A stretch of 64,000 nt of DNA, taken from Elusimicrobiota bacterium. Its GTDB lineage: Bacteria > Elusimicrobiota > Elusimicrobia > FEN-1173 > JAKLIF01. Positions within the stretch are counted from its first letter, which is position 1. The number at the start of each line of letters is the position of its first letter. The stretch covers positions 62,001 through 126,000 of the forward strand of contig JAKLIF010000005.1 of assembly GCA_022709755.1 (NCBI GenBank), read 5' to 3'. The position numbers and the translations under genes are program-made. Shown piece after piece: positions 16,485 to 23,963 of the stretch. The notes below the pieces were generated by a model. It searched no databases. It worked only from the letters and a program-made list of their open reading frames with translations, and was not told the DNA's origin.

Positions 16485-19400
16485 ATGAGTTTGAGCCGTA
16501 TCGCCATCAAACGTCCAGTGACCCTGTGGATGTTCTACCTCGCCATGATCATGTTGGGGTCCTTCTCGATTTTCAGCCTGCCCGTCGATCTCATGCCCAA
16601 CGCCACCCCCGGCTCTCTCACCATCTTCATCGGGATCCGGGGAGGACTCCCACCCGAGGACATCGAAAGTCTCGTCACGAAGGTCGTGGAGGAGGCGGTC
16701 AGCGCCACGAGCAAGCTGCAGGGGATCATGTCTGTCTCCCGAAAAGAGCGTGCGGTCTCCACCCTCACCTTCGAAGCAGGGACGAACACGGCCTTCTCCG
16801 CACTGGAAGTTCAGGAACGCCTGGCTAAAATCCGGAATAAACTCCCCAAAGACATCGAAAAACCCGTCGTGGCCCGCTATTCGGAGAACGACTACCCCAT
16901 CATCATCCTCGCTCTCACCAGCGACAAATACACGCCTGAAAATCTCCGGGAGATGGTGGACAACAGCCTCAAACCGTCTCTCACGCGCGTCAATGGGGTG
17001 GCGAACATCGAGGTGGGCGGCGGACGCGAGAGAAAGATCCTCGTGGAATTCGACCAACAACGGCTCGAAGCCTACCAGCTCTCCATCCGGGAAATCATCA
17101 GCCAAGTGGGGGTCAACAATCTCAACCTATTGACGGGTCTGACAAAAGACGAACGCTCTTCCTATTATGTCAGGACCATGGGGCAATATCAGACGATCGA
17201 AGATATCAAGAAACTCGGCGTGAGCGTCACCAAAGAGGGGTCCCGCATCCGGCTCCAGGACATCGCGGAGGTGCGCGATTTCTACATGGAAGCCCAGAGC
17301 TACGCGCGCCTCAACCGAAAACCGACGGTCTCCGTCTACATCCAGAAAGAATCCCAGACCAACACCATCCGGCTCGCGAAAAAAGTGGAGGACGCGATCG
17401 AGAAATTCAGGAAGGAGGTATTGAAACCGGGTATTGAACTCAACATCGTCACAAACCAGGCCATCTTCATCCGCAGCGCCATCGAGAACGTCATCACGGC
17501 CATCTGGCAAGGCGGCCTGCTCTGCGCGCTGATCCTTTGGCTCTTCATCAAGGACATCAAACACACCTCCATCATCCTGGTGTCCGTTCCCATCTCCGTC
17601 CTGCTCACTTTCGGACTGATGTACCTCTTCCACATCGGGATCAACGTCATGACGCTATCCGGCATCGCGCTGGGGATCGGCATGCTCGTCGACAACTCCA
17701 TCGTCGTCCTCGAGAACATCATGGAGAAGAAGCACCACTATTTCAAAGTGCATCCCGACGTGGAGACGGCCCCCCAGGAAGACATCGACGAGATCACAAT
17801 CCAAGCCAGCGAGGAGATGATCCTGCCGATACTGGCTTCGACCCTCTGCACCGTCATCGTCTTCCTCCCCATCACCTTCATCAACAAACAGATCCAGATC
17901 CTTTACACCGGACTGGCGTTGACGGTCTCCTTCTCCCTGGTGATCTCCTTCTTCGTGGCCATCACGGTCGTCCCCCAACTCTCCTCCCTCATCCCGATGA
18001 AACAAGGGGGCGGTCATTTCCACTTCGACCGACACGCCCTTTGGAGCCAGTATTTCCCGGAGAAGGAATTCCCTCGATGGATCGATTGGATGATCGAAAA
18101 GAGCGCCTTTTACGCGCGGACCGTCTGGGACTTTCTGAAGAATCCTCCGCCGCCGGACATCGTTCCTCCCTCGGAAGAAGATAATCCGGATGAGGCGCCC
18201 GCGCCCAATCCTCCCCTCAAAAAGAGGATCAAGAACTGGATGCTCATCCTTCTGGGAAGAACCATCACACCGGTCGTCCGTAGCCCCATGACGGTATATC
18301 GGAAACTGATGTCCGGCGCCGTGCGTCACCGATACGCCGTCCTTCTATGGGTTTTTGTCGCTTTTCTGCTCGCCGGATTGGTCTACGTCAACTTCCTCGA
18401 GAAGGACTTCATGGGCTCGACGGAACAGAATGAATTCATCATCTACATTGAACTTCCGGCCGGGGCCAAGCTCGACATCTCCGACCAAGTGGTCGCCGAA
18501 GTGGAAAAGATACTGAGCGACACACCGGAGATCCAGAAGGTCGTCAAAACCGCCGCCGCCCGCGTGGAAGGATGGTCGTCTAAGATCTACGTGACTCTGA
18601 CCGGACGAGGAGAACGGTCCCGATCCGTCCAAGACGTCATCAGCGACCTTCGACCACGGGTCGCCGATATCGGCGCCGTTTATGACACGTTCATCTACTT
18701 TTCCGAGCCGGAAAGTTCAAAGGAACTGATCGTCGACGTCTTCGGGTTCGACTACAGCGTCCTGCGCGATATGGCCGTTGGAATCGCGAACCGGCTCCAA
18801 AAAGTACCTCGGCTCACAGACGTCAAACTCCGCTACAAACCCGGACAACCCGAAGTCCAGATCAAGCTCGACAAGGAACGGGCCGCCTTGTTCGGATTCA
18901 CCGTCCAGGAAGTCGCTGAAACGCTGCACGCGCAGATCCGCGGACTGCGCGCCACTTATTTTTACACCGCCAATGAACAGATCGAGACCGTGGCACGCCT
19001 CCAGGAGAAACAGCGGAAGACGCTGGAAGACGTTCAGGCCCTGACCATCGTCAACCGGGAAGGGATCGTCGTCCCCCTTCAGCAGATAGCCGCCTTTGAG
19101 TTCGCCCTCACTCCGAGCGAGATCTGGCGCAAAGACAAACAACGCATGATCCAGGTCAGCGCCAACCGCGAAAAATTAGCCCTCAGCACGGCCGTCAAGA
19201 AGGGGGGAGCGGAACTGAAAGGATTGGAGGTCCCGCAGAACTACTATTACCAATTCGGCGGTGATTACCAACAGATGATCGAGAACGAACGGCAGTTCCA
19301 ATTCGCCTTCGTGATCATGGTCGGACTCGTCTACATCGTCTTGGCCTGCCTTTTCGAATCCTACGCGCAACCGCTTCTCATCATGCTCACGGTCCCCCTC

Positions 19401-19835
19401 GCCATCATCTCCGTGGTCCCGGTGCTCTATTTCACCCACACCAGCGTCACGATGGGCGTGTATCTGGGGCTGATCATGCTCGGCGGGCTCGTGGTGACGA
19501 ACGCCATCATCCTGCTGGACCGGCTGAACGCCGTCCAACCTGGGCAGAATCTGCTCCGGGCCGTCATGCTCGTCGGAAAAGAACGGCTGAATGCCATCAT
19601 CCTGGTCCAATTGACGACCATCCTGGACCTTCTGCCGATGATCTGGGACACCAGCGAATCGGCGGGCTTATGGGCCCCGCTGGCCATCGCCGTGGTGGGG
19701 GGGATCACCGGAGCCACCATTCTGACCCTTTTCGTCATCCCGGGCTGTTTCCTCATGTTGCGCGACTGGGACTCCTTTCAACGCCGCTACGAGCAGCCCC
19801 CCGCTGAACCATTGGCAGAGGAGACTATTTCATAA
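16485..19835 (+). CDS. RND-family (AcrB/HAE1-type) efflux permease, second of two
   Basis: The 1116-residue protein has the same twelve-helix plan as its upstream neighbour but is clearly a separate lineage. The start RIAIKRPVTLWMFYLAMI is typical for the family. The TM4 acid motif is GIGMLVDNSIVVLENIMEKK (about 395-415), again with one Asp. The cytoplasmic linker between the two halves is long and Pro-rich (about 545-590, PPPPDIVPPSEEDNPDEAP). The C-terminal half carries GGLVVTNAIILLDRLNAV. The gap from the first permease is 81 nt with no visible promoter or terminator, so both are probably on one transcript. After it, a new promoter begins the next unit within 10 nt of the stop. Confidence 0.95.
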   Translation: MSLSRIAIKRPVTLWMFYLAMIMLGSFSIFSLPVDLMPNATPGSLTIFIGIRGGLPPEDIESLVTKVVEEAVSATSKLQGIMSVSRKERAVSTLTFEAGTNTAFSALEVQERLAKIRNKLPKDIEKPVVARYSENDYPIIILALTSDKYTPENLREMVDNSLKPSLTRVNGVANIEVGGGRERKILVEFDQQRLEAYQLSIREIISQVGVNNLNLLTGLTKDERSSYYVRTMGQYQTIEDIKKLGVSVTKEGSRIRLQDIAEVRDFYMEAQSYARLNRKPTVSVYIQKESQTNTIRLAKKVEDAIEKFRKEVLKPGIELNIVTNQAIFIRSAIENVITAIWQGGLLCALILWLFIKDIKHTSIILVSVPISVLLTFGLMYLFHIGINVMTLSGIALGIGMLVDNSIVVLENIMEKKHHYFKVHPDVETAPQEDIDEITIQASEEMILPILASTLCTVIVFLPITFINKQIQILYTGLALTVSFSLVISFFVAITVVPQLSSLIPMKQGGGHFHFDRHALWSQYFPEKEFPRWIDWMIEKSAFYARTVWDFLKNPPPPDIVPPSEEDNPDEAPAPNPPLKKRIKNWMLILLGRTITPVVRSPMTVYRKLMSGAVRHRYAVLLWVFVAFLLAGLVYVNFLEKDFMGSTEQNEFIIYIELPAGAKLDISDQVVAEVEKILSDTPEIQKVVKTAAARVEGWSSKIYVTLTGRGERSRSVQDVISDLRPRVADIGAVYDTFIYFSEPESSKELIVDVFGFDYSVLRDMAVGIANRLQKVPRLTDVKLRYKPGQPEVQIKLDKERAALFGFTVQEVAETLHAQIRGLRATYFYTANEQIETVARLQEKQRKTLEDVQALTIVNREGIVVPLQQIAAFEFALTPSEIWRKDKQRMIQVSANREKLALSTAVKKGGAELKGLEVPQNYYYQFGGDYQQMIENERQFQFAFVIMVGLVYIVLACLFESYAQPLLIMLTVPLAIISVVPVLYFTHTSVTMGVYLGLIMLGGLVVTNAIILLDRLNAVQPGQNLLRAVMLVGKERLNAIILVQLTTILDLLPMIWDTSESAGLWAPLAIAVVGGITGATILTLFVIPGCFLMLRDWDSFQRRYEQPPAEPLAEETIS

Positions 19836-19843
19836 AAAAACAC

Positions 19844-19872
19844 TTGACAGGAAATGGTGTTTGTTATAAATT
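19844..19872 (+). promoter_or_regulatory. Sigma-70 promoter for the small membrane protein pair
   Basis: A perfect -35 box TTGACA lies at 19844-19849. The -10 region TATAAATT covers 19865-19872; TATAAA gives a spacer of 15 nt and TAAATT one of 17 nt. The leader is about 85 nt and ends in an unusually strong ribosome binding site (AAGGAGGAG, from about 19949) before the ATG at 19964. Confidence 0.7.
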
Positions 19873-19963
19873 TTCTGCAAGAATTAAGACAACCGTAAGA
19901 TGGATGCTCGTATCTCCCGGTCATTTGGATTTAGAAGCATAATACAAAGGAGGAGACATCAGA

Positions 19964-20209
19964 ATGAGAGAAGAGAATTGGGTTATTAACAAGGTTATGT
20001 TGATTTTCAAGTTGTTCGCATGGATTGCGGCAGCCTTGGGGGTTGTGTTTTTCTTCATCATCCTCATCGGCGGCGGAACACCGGAAGCCCCTCGAGCCAC
20101 ATCCGTGCTGGCACTGGTTCTCGGCTTCTTCTATCTCGTGTTCTTCTATACGGTTGCCGAAGTCCTTCGGCTCCTCGTCGGCATCGAACAAAATACGCGC
20201 AAAGAGTAA
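19964..20209 (+). CDS. Small two-helix membrane protein, unknown function
   Basis: The 81-residue protein has two predicted membrane helices (about 11-34 and 45-68) joined by a short Gly/Pro loop (GGGTPEAPRATS), and ends in a charged tail EQNTRKE. The very strong ribosome binding site AAGGAGGAG and a perfect TTGACA box upstream suggest high expression. I recognise no family. The next gene, 12 nt downstream, also encodes a small membrane-anchored protein, so the two may form a membrane assembly. Confidence 0.85.
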   Translation: MREENWVINKVMLIFKLFAWIAAALGVVFFFIILIGGGTPEAPRATSVLALVLGFFYLVFFYTVAEVLRLLVGIEQNTRKE

Positions 20210-20221
20210 CCGGGACGGGGC

Positions 20222-20626
20222 ATGACCCCGGCCTTGTTTTCGCTCACGCGTGAACCCCTTATGTTGAAAAGGGTCTTTGTTCTTCTGTTGCTTCTGGCGG
20301 CCCTCGGTGGAGGAGGATGGTATCTGTACCGTTCTTACACCGCGAGGATCGCGAAGCAGGAATCCATGTTACCGCCCCCGGCCTCCAAAAAGGAGGGGAC
20401 GTCCCCCGACATGGAGAAGCGCGAGAAGGAGCAGAAAAAGCGCCTGGAAGAAGCGTTGAAATCCCTCGATCGGACTCGGGAAATGAACGAAAAAGCGGTC
20501 TTGACGAACGCCCAGACAACGACTCGGGCGCAGTCTCAGATCGACGAGATCCAACGTTCCTTGAGAACCGTGGAGGAAATCAACAGGATCAACAGAATGA
20601 ACAGGGAGGCCAAGCAGAACAAGTAG
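20222..20626 (+). CDS. Small single-pass membrane protein with coiled-coil tail, unknown function
   Basis: The longest reading gives 134 residues. ATG 20261 (MLKRVFVLLLLL, 121 residues) places the membrane helix right at the N-terminus and is an equally good start; ATG 20222 has GGACGGGG a few bases upstream. After the helix and a Pro-rich hinge (SMLPPPASKK) the rest is highly charged and helical (EKREKEQKKRLEEALKSL, then AQSQIDEIQRSLRTVEEIN), as in a coiled coil. No family recognised. The gene is the last before a strong terminator at 20651. Confidence 0.75.
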   Translation: MTPALFSLTREPLMLKRVFVLLLLLAALGGGGWYLYRSYTARIAKQESMLPPPASKKEGTSPDMEKREKEQKKRLEEALKSLDRTREMNEKAVLTNAQTTTRAQSQIDEIQRSLRTVEEINRINRMNREAKQNK

Positions 20627-20650
20627 ACCGGCTTCCATCAACCATTCAGG

Positions 20651-20690
20651 AATAAAAAAAACCAATGCGAACGCATTGGTTTTTTTTATT
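20651..20690. terminator. Bidirectional intrinsic terminator between convergent genes
   Basis: A perfect inverted repeat (AAACCAATGCG, 2-nt loop region, CGCATTGGTTT) is flanked by A-tract on the left and eight T on the right. It therefore works for the plus-strand gene ending at 20626 and for the minus-strand regulator ending at 20708. Confidence 0.93.
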
Positions 20691-20707
20691 CCCTTCGAAG
20701 AAAACCC

Positions 20708-21391
20708 CTATTGCTCGTATCGATATCCGATTCGCTCCACCGTCTTGATCTTGTCTCCGATCTTGCCGAGTTTCTTCCGAAGACGTCCGACATGGACGTC
20801 CACGGTCCTCGTATTGCCGAAATACTCATGCCCCCAGACCGTTTCCGACAGTTCGGCCCGAGTCAGCACCTTCCCGGTATCTTTCAGCAGAGAAACCAAC
20901 AGATCAAATTCCTTGGGGGACAGGTCCATCATCTTATCGTCCATATAGACGGCATGTTTGTCCAGATTGATGGAGAGCGGGCCATCCTTGAGGATGATCT
21001 CCTTCTTGGCGTGCCAATCGACCCGCCTCAAAACCGCCTTAACGCGCGCAACCAGTTCTGTTTGGTTGAACGGCTTTGTGATGTAGTCGTCCGCGCCGAT
21101 CTCAAGGCCCGCGATCTTATAGGAATCAAGCGTCTGAACGGTCAGGATGACGACGGGGATGTATTTCGTGCCAGGATCCGACCTGAGTTGGCGGCACACC
21201 TCGAAACCGTCTTTGTCCGGCAACTGAAGGTCCAGGATGATAAGGTCGGGCTTGGACCCCTGCAGCTTTTTAAACGCATCGGCAGCGCTCTCGGCCCCGA
21301 TGGTGACGAACCCTTCCTTGGCCAAGATATTCTCGACCAGCTTCCGGATATCCTTGTCATCATCGACGACCATGATCCGTTTTTTCAGCAT
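20708..21391 (-). CDS. OmpR/PhoB-family DNA-binding response regulator
   Basis: I place the start at ATG 21391 (227 residues, MLKKRIMVVDDDKD); GTG 21397 is also in frame but overlaps the GCGAGG that serves as ribosome binding site 5 nt before the ATG. The receiver domain has D10-D12, phospho-acceptor D54 (LIILDLQLPDKDG), Thr in VILTVQ and Lys in ITKPFN. The winged-helix domain has LSPKEFDLLVSLL, ETVWGHEYFGNTRTVDVHVGRLRKKLG and ends VERIGYRYEQ. Its partner is almost certainly the sensor kinase encoded upstream on the same strand. It has its own consensus-like promoter at 21449-21477, so the regulator can be made independently of the kinase. Confidence 0.96.
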   Translation of the reverse strand: MLKKRIMVVDDDKDIRKLVENILAKEGFVTIGAESAADAFKKLQGSKPDLIILDLQLPDKDGFEVCRQLRSDPGTKYIPVVILTVQTLDSYKIAGLEIGADDYITKPFNQTELVARVKAVLRRVDWHAKKEIILKDGPLSINLDKHAVYMDDKMMDLSPKEFDLLVSLLKDTGKVLTRAELSETVWGHEYFGNTRTVDVHVGRLRKKLGKIGDKIKTVERIGYRYEQ

Positions 21392-21448
21392 ATACACCTC
21401 GCACCCGATTCTTTCATTTCAAACGCCTCTGTTCCGGCGACGAAAACC

Positions 21449-21477
21449 ATCTTATCTCAAATGAAATTCACTGTCAA
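21449..21477 (-). promoter_or_regulatory. Sigma-70 promoter of the minus-strand response regulator
   Basis: On the minus strand TTGACA (21477-21472) and TAAGAT (21454-21449) are separated by exactly 17 nt. The -35 is perfect and the -10 differs from consensus at two positions. The expected start is near 21442, giving a leader of about 50 nt. Confidence 0.8.
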
Positions 21478-21532
21478 TTCAGGATTGTAAACAAGTTTGA
21501 TGGAATCGTCAAGCCAGTGAAGAGGGGGGAAT

Positions 21533-22987
21533 CTATTCCAGGACGAAATCCGCTCCGGCCTCCGGTTTCACCTTGGGAAGAGTGAAATGGACGGTGGTCC
21601 CGCGTGGATGGCCGCTCTCGATCCAAATTTTGCCCTGATGCGCTTCCACGAACCCCTTCACGATGGTCAGCCCCAATCCGGTCCCCTTCGTTTTGCGGAC
21701 AAGACCTTCGGTCGGTTTCACCTGTTCAAATTTATCGAACACCTTTTCCAGATGCGTGCTGGGAATGCCGGACCCCGTGTCTTCGACGGAAATCTTGACA
21801 TGCTCCCCGTTTTCAGCCGCCCGGATCGTGATACGCCCGTCTTGGGGAGTAAACTTGAACGCGTTGCTCAAAAGATTGATAAATATCTCGGAGACCTTTT
21901 CCGAATCAGCCCACACCCCCACGAGACCCGGCGGGATCTGATTGACCAGAGTGATGTTCTTCTCAACCGATTGGGGCCGGAACAGGACCTCCATCTCCTG
22001 GCTGATCCGGTGGAGATCCAAAGATTCCAGATGGAGCGCCACGCGGTGCGCTTCGATCTTGGAGACATCCAAGAGGTTGTCGATGAAACGGGCCAGGCGG
22101 AAGGCATTACTCTTGATGATGATCAGTTGTTCCGACTGTTCCGGGGTCAGCGGCCCTGCATCTCCCCTCATCAGGAACTCGAGATATCCCAGGAGCGAGG
22201 TGAGGGGGGAGCGAAGTTCGTGAGTCACATTGCTGACAAAATCCTGCTTCAGATGGTCCAACTCCTGGAGTTTCTCGGCCATCACGTTGAACTCGAGCGC
22301 CAGTTCGCCGAGTTCATCGTGCGTCTTGATCTCCAAACGGTGATGCAACCCTCCCTCCCCGAGAAGGCGGGCCCCGTCCCGTAGGTGTTGGATCGGCCGG
22401 CTCATATATCGAGCCAAGAGGATGGCTCCGAAGATACCGACCAAGAGGGCCGCCACCACGGCCAGGCCGATCCGGTGGCGCGTCGCCTGCAGGGATTGGT
22501 CGACCAGGAGATCGGTGATCTTCTGTGAATATCCCACTCGAACCGTCCCAAAACGGCGGCCCTCAAGATAGACGGGAAGAGACAGATCGACCAATTGGCT
22601 CGGGGGGCTCCCCACGGTCTGTCGAAGAAGGTTCGACGTCTCCAGCGATTTTTTCGTGGCCGGATCCGTGGGTGTTTGACCGACGAGAATCACGCTGCTG
22701 TGGGCGATGATGCGCCCGCTCTCATCCAACACCATCGCATAAGAAAGAGCCCTCGAGCGGCGGATCAGCGCCAGGTAACTGGAGAGGAGGAGGTCGCTTT
22801 TTGTCGACATGGCATCCCGGGCCACCTGGGCTAAAGCCTGAACCCCTTCGATCTGACTCTGCTGGATGCGTTGGATGTAATTGCGACGCTCCGCCACGTA
22901 CAAGGATACCCCGACCCCGGAGGTCACCATCAGGACTAAAAGAATGGAGTAGATGGTAAACTTTGTTCTTAGATGGATTGTCTTCAA
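21533..22987 (-). CDS. Membrane sensor histidine kinase
   Basis: The 484-residue protein starts with TTG at 22987, supported by AGGGAG 7 nt upstream. Membrane helices lie at about 11-31 and 173-193; between them is a periplasmic sensor of about 140 residues that looks like a Cache/PAS-type fold. HAMP (about 193-245) follows, then a HisKA domain with phospho-acceptor His256 (VTHELRSPLTSLLGYLEF) and an HATPase domain (FINLLSNAFKFTPQDG, EDTGSGIP, GTGLGLTIVKGFVEAHQG). Domain order and length match the kinase at 1141 closely, so the two are probably paralogues. It pairs with the OmpR-type regulator 141 nt downstream. The signal is unknown. Confidence 0.95.
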   Translation of the reverse strand: MKTIHLRTKFTIYSILLVLMVTSGVGVSLYVAERRNYIQRIQQSQIEGVQALAQVARDAMSTKSDLLLSSYLALIRRSRALSYAMVLDESGRIIAHSSVILVGQTPTDPATKKSLETSNLLRQTVGSPPSQLVDLSLPVYLEGRRFGTVRVGYSQKITDLLVDQSLQATRHRIGLAVVAALLVGIFGAILLARYMSRPIQHLRDGARLLGEGGLHHRLEIKTHDELGELALEFNVMAEKLQELDHLKQDFVSNVTHELRSPLTSLLGYLEFLMRGDAGPLTPEQSEQLIIIKSNAFRLARFIDNLLDVSKIEAHRVALHLESLDLHRISQEMEVLFRPQSVEKNITLVNQIPPGLVGVWADSEKVSEIFINLLSNAFKFTPQDGRITIRAAENGEHVKISVEDTGSGIPSTHLEKVFDKFEQVKPTEGLVRKTKGTGLGLTIVKGFVEAHQGKIWIESGHPRGTTVHFTLPKVKPEAGADFVLE

Positions 22988-23019
22988 GTGGCTTCTCCCT
23001 ATTTTAAACCGACCAAACC

Positions 23020-23048
23020 ATTCTAATCGAAAAAATCAATTTTTTCAA
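23020..23048 (-). promoter_or_regulatory. Sigma-70 promoter of the minus-strand sensor kinase
   Basis: On the minus strand TTGAAA (23048-23043) and TAGAAT (23025-23020) are exactly 17 nt apart, each differing from consensus at one position. The start would fall near 23013, about 25 nt before the TTG start codon, with AGGGAG in between. Confidence 0.75.
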
Positions 23049-23202
23049 TGTGCAATTTAATTGCATCTCAAAATACTCCCCTAAAAATGCGGTGATTCTA
23101 AAAATCAGAGGATTATATTATTTACAAACATGTTACAGGTATTTTAAGCGTTGTTAACCCCCTAATTTGTATATTTACTAGTGAAGACAGCCCAGACAAA
23201 AC
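23049..23202. other. AT-rich intergenic spacer
   Basis: This stretch is much richer in A and T than the rest of the window. It lies between the divergent kinase promoter and the secretory ORF. I see TATATT-like hexamers but no -35/-10 pair with good spacing, no tRNA and no protein-coding frame. It probably holds the upstream control region of the ORF at 23230 and, by extension, of the giant gene. Confidence 0.4.
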
Positions 23203-23229
23203 ATGAGCCACTTAATATATATATCTATA

Positions 23230-23861
23230 ATGAGGCGGACGCTAAATGAAAAGAACGCGGGATGGGGGCGTTTCTTCCTGGCGTTATTGCTCGCGCAGTT
23301 CCTCGCGCTGAACAATGGGTTGGCTTCCGTCCAAATTTCTCCGAAGGAATCCTCACGACAGACCCCCTGCCTCACGTTGATCTTGAGCCAGTTCATCCCT
23401 TCTTACCGGAATTTCTCACCGTGTCCCATCTCAAAGAGCACCTCTTTCCTCATCCATGTCCATCGCGCTTTATTCGCAAGCGGATTCATCGCGATGAGAG
23501 AGGGACTCCTCACGACCAGACCGTTCAACCGGGTGAGCCTCTCCACCCTGCCGAAAAAATCCGTTTTCCTCATCGACGCTCTCGCGCAAAGCACCCCGTT
23601 CCTCGTGAAAAGAGGCGTCTCATCCTTCCTGTCGGAACCGAAAACGACCTTCGCTGCTGCAGAAAAAACATCCCTCTGTTCAACCTCCGCCAGAAAGATA
23701 CTGTTCGGAGAATCATGCTTCCTGTCTTTTTTCTCAAATCTCTTGGTCCCCTGGTCCTCGGGGGGAATCCCGATGGCCTCGCTCGAAGACTTTTACACGT
23801 ACAGGACATCCTGGTTGCACCGCCTGATGCGCCGGGGAACCTCCCGCCACGATTCCGATGA
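23230..23861 (+). pseudogene. Secretory ORF split over two frames (frameshift or sequencing error), unknown function
   Basis: No single frame gives a convincing protein. One frame, from ATG 23203 or 23230, encodes an excellent signal peptide (GRFFLALLLAQFLALNNGLAS) but then becomes Ser-rich and runs 100 nt past and through a terminator to 23967. A second frame reads on from about 23262 to a stop at 23859-23861, just before the terminator, with a more protein-like middle (VDLEPVHPFLPEFLTVSHLK) and end (LGGNPDGLARRLLHVQDIL). The simplest reading is one secreted protein of roughly 200 residues interrupted by a shift near 23330-23400. A run of five G at 23263-23267 and weak start signals add doubt. 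I recognise no family. It lies directly upstream of the giant gene. Confidence 0.45.
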
Positions 23862-23886
23862 CTGGACTGATTTTTCGCTCCGCGAG

Positions 23887-23928
23887 AAAAACCCCGGTTT
23901 GCAGAAACAAACCGGGGTTTTTTATTTT
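23887..23928. terminator. Strong intrinsic terminator just upstream of the giant gene
   Basis: A perfect 15-bp stem (23887-23901 with 23908-23922), loop of six bases, is followed by T-rich sequence (TTTTTTATTTT). Only about 35 nt separate it from the giant gene's start codon and no promoter fits into that space. It ends the ORF whose stop is at 23861; whether it also controls read-through into the giant gene is open. Confidence 0.92.
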
Positions 23929-23963
23929 CTCTCATTGCCTCTTCGTTCCGTGGGAGGCCAACA

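Noticed and set aside
23226-23231. TATAAT hexamer as promoter for the split secretory ORF
   Set aside because: No -35 box lies 16-18 nt upstream, and the surrounding AT-rich sequence makes chance hexamers likely.
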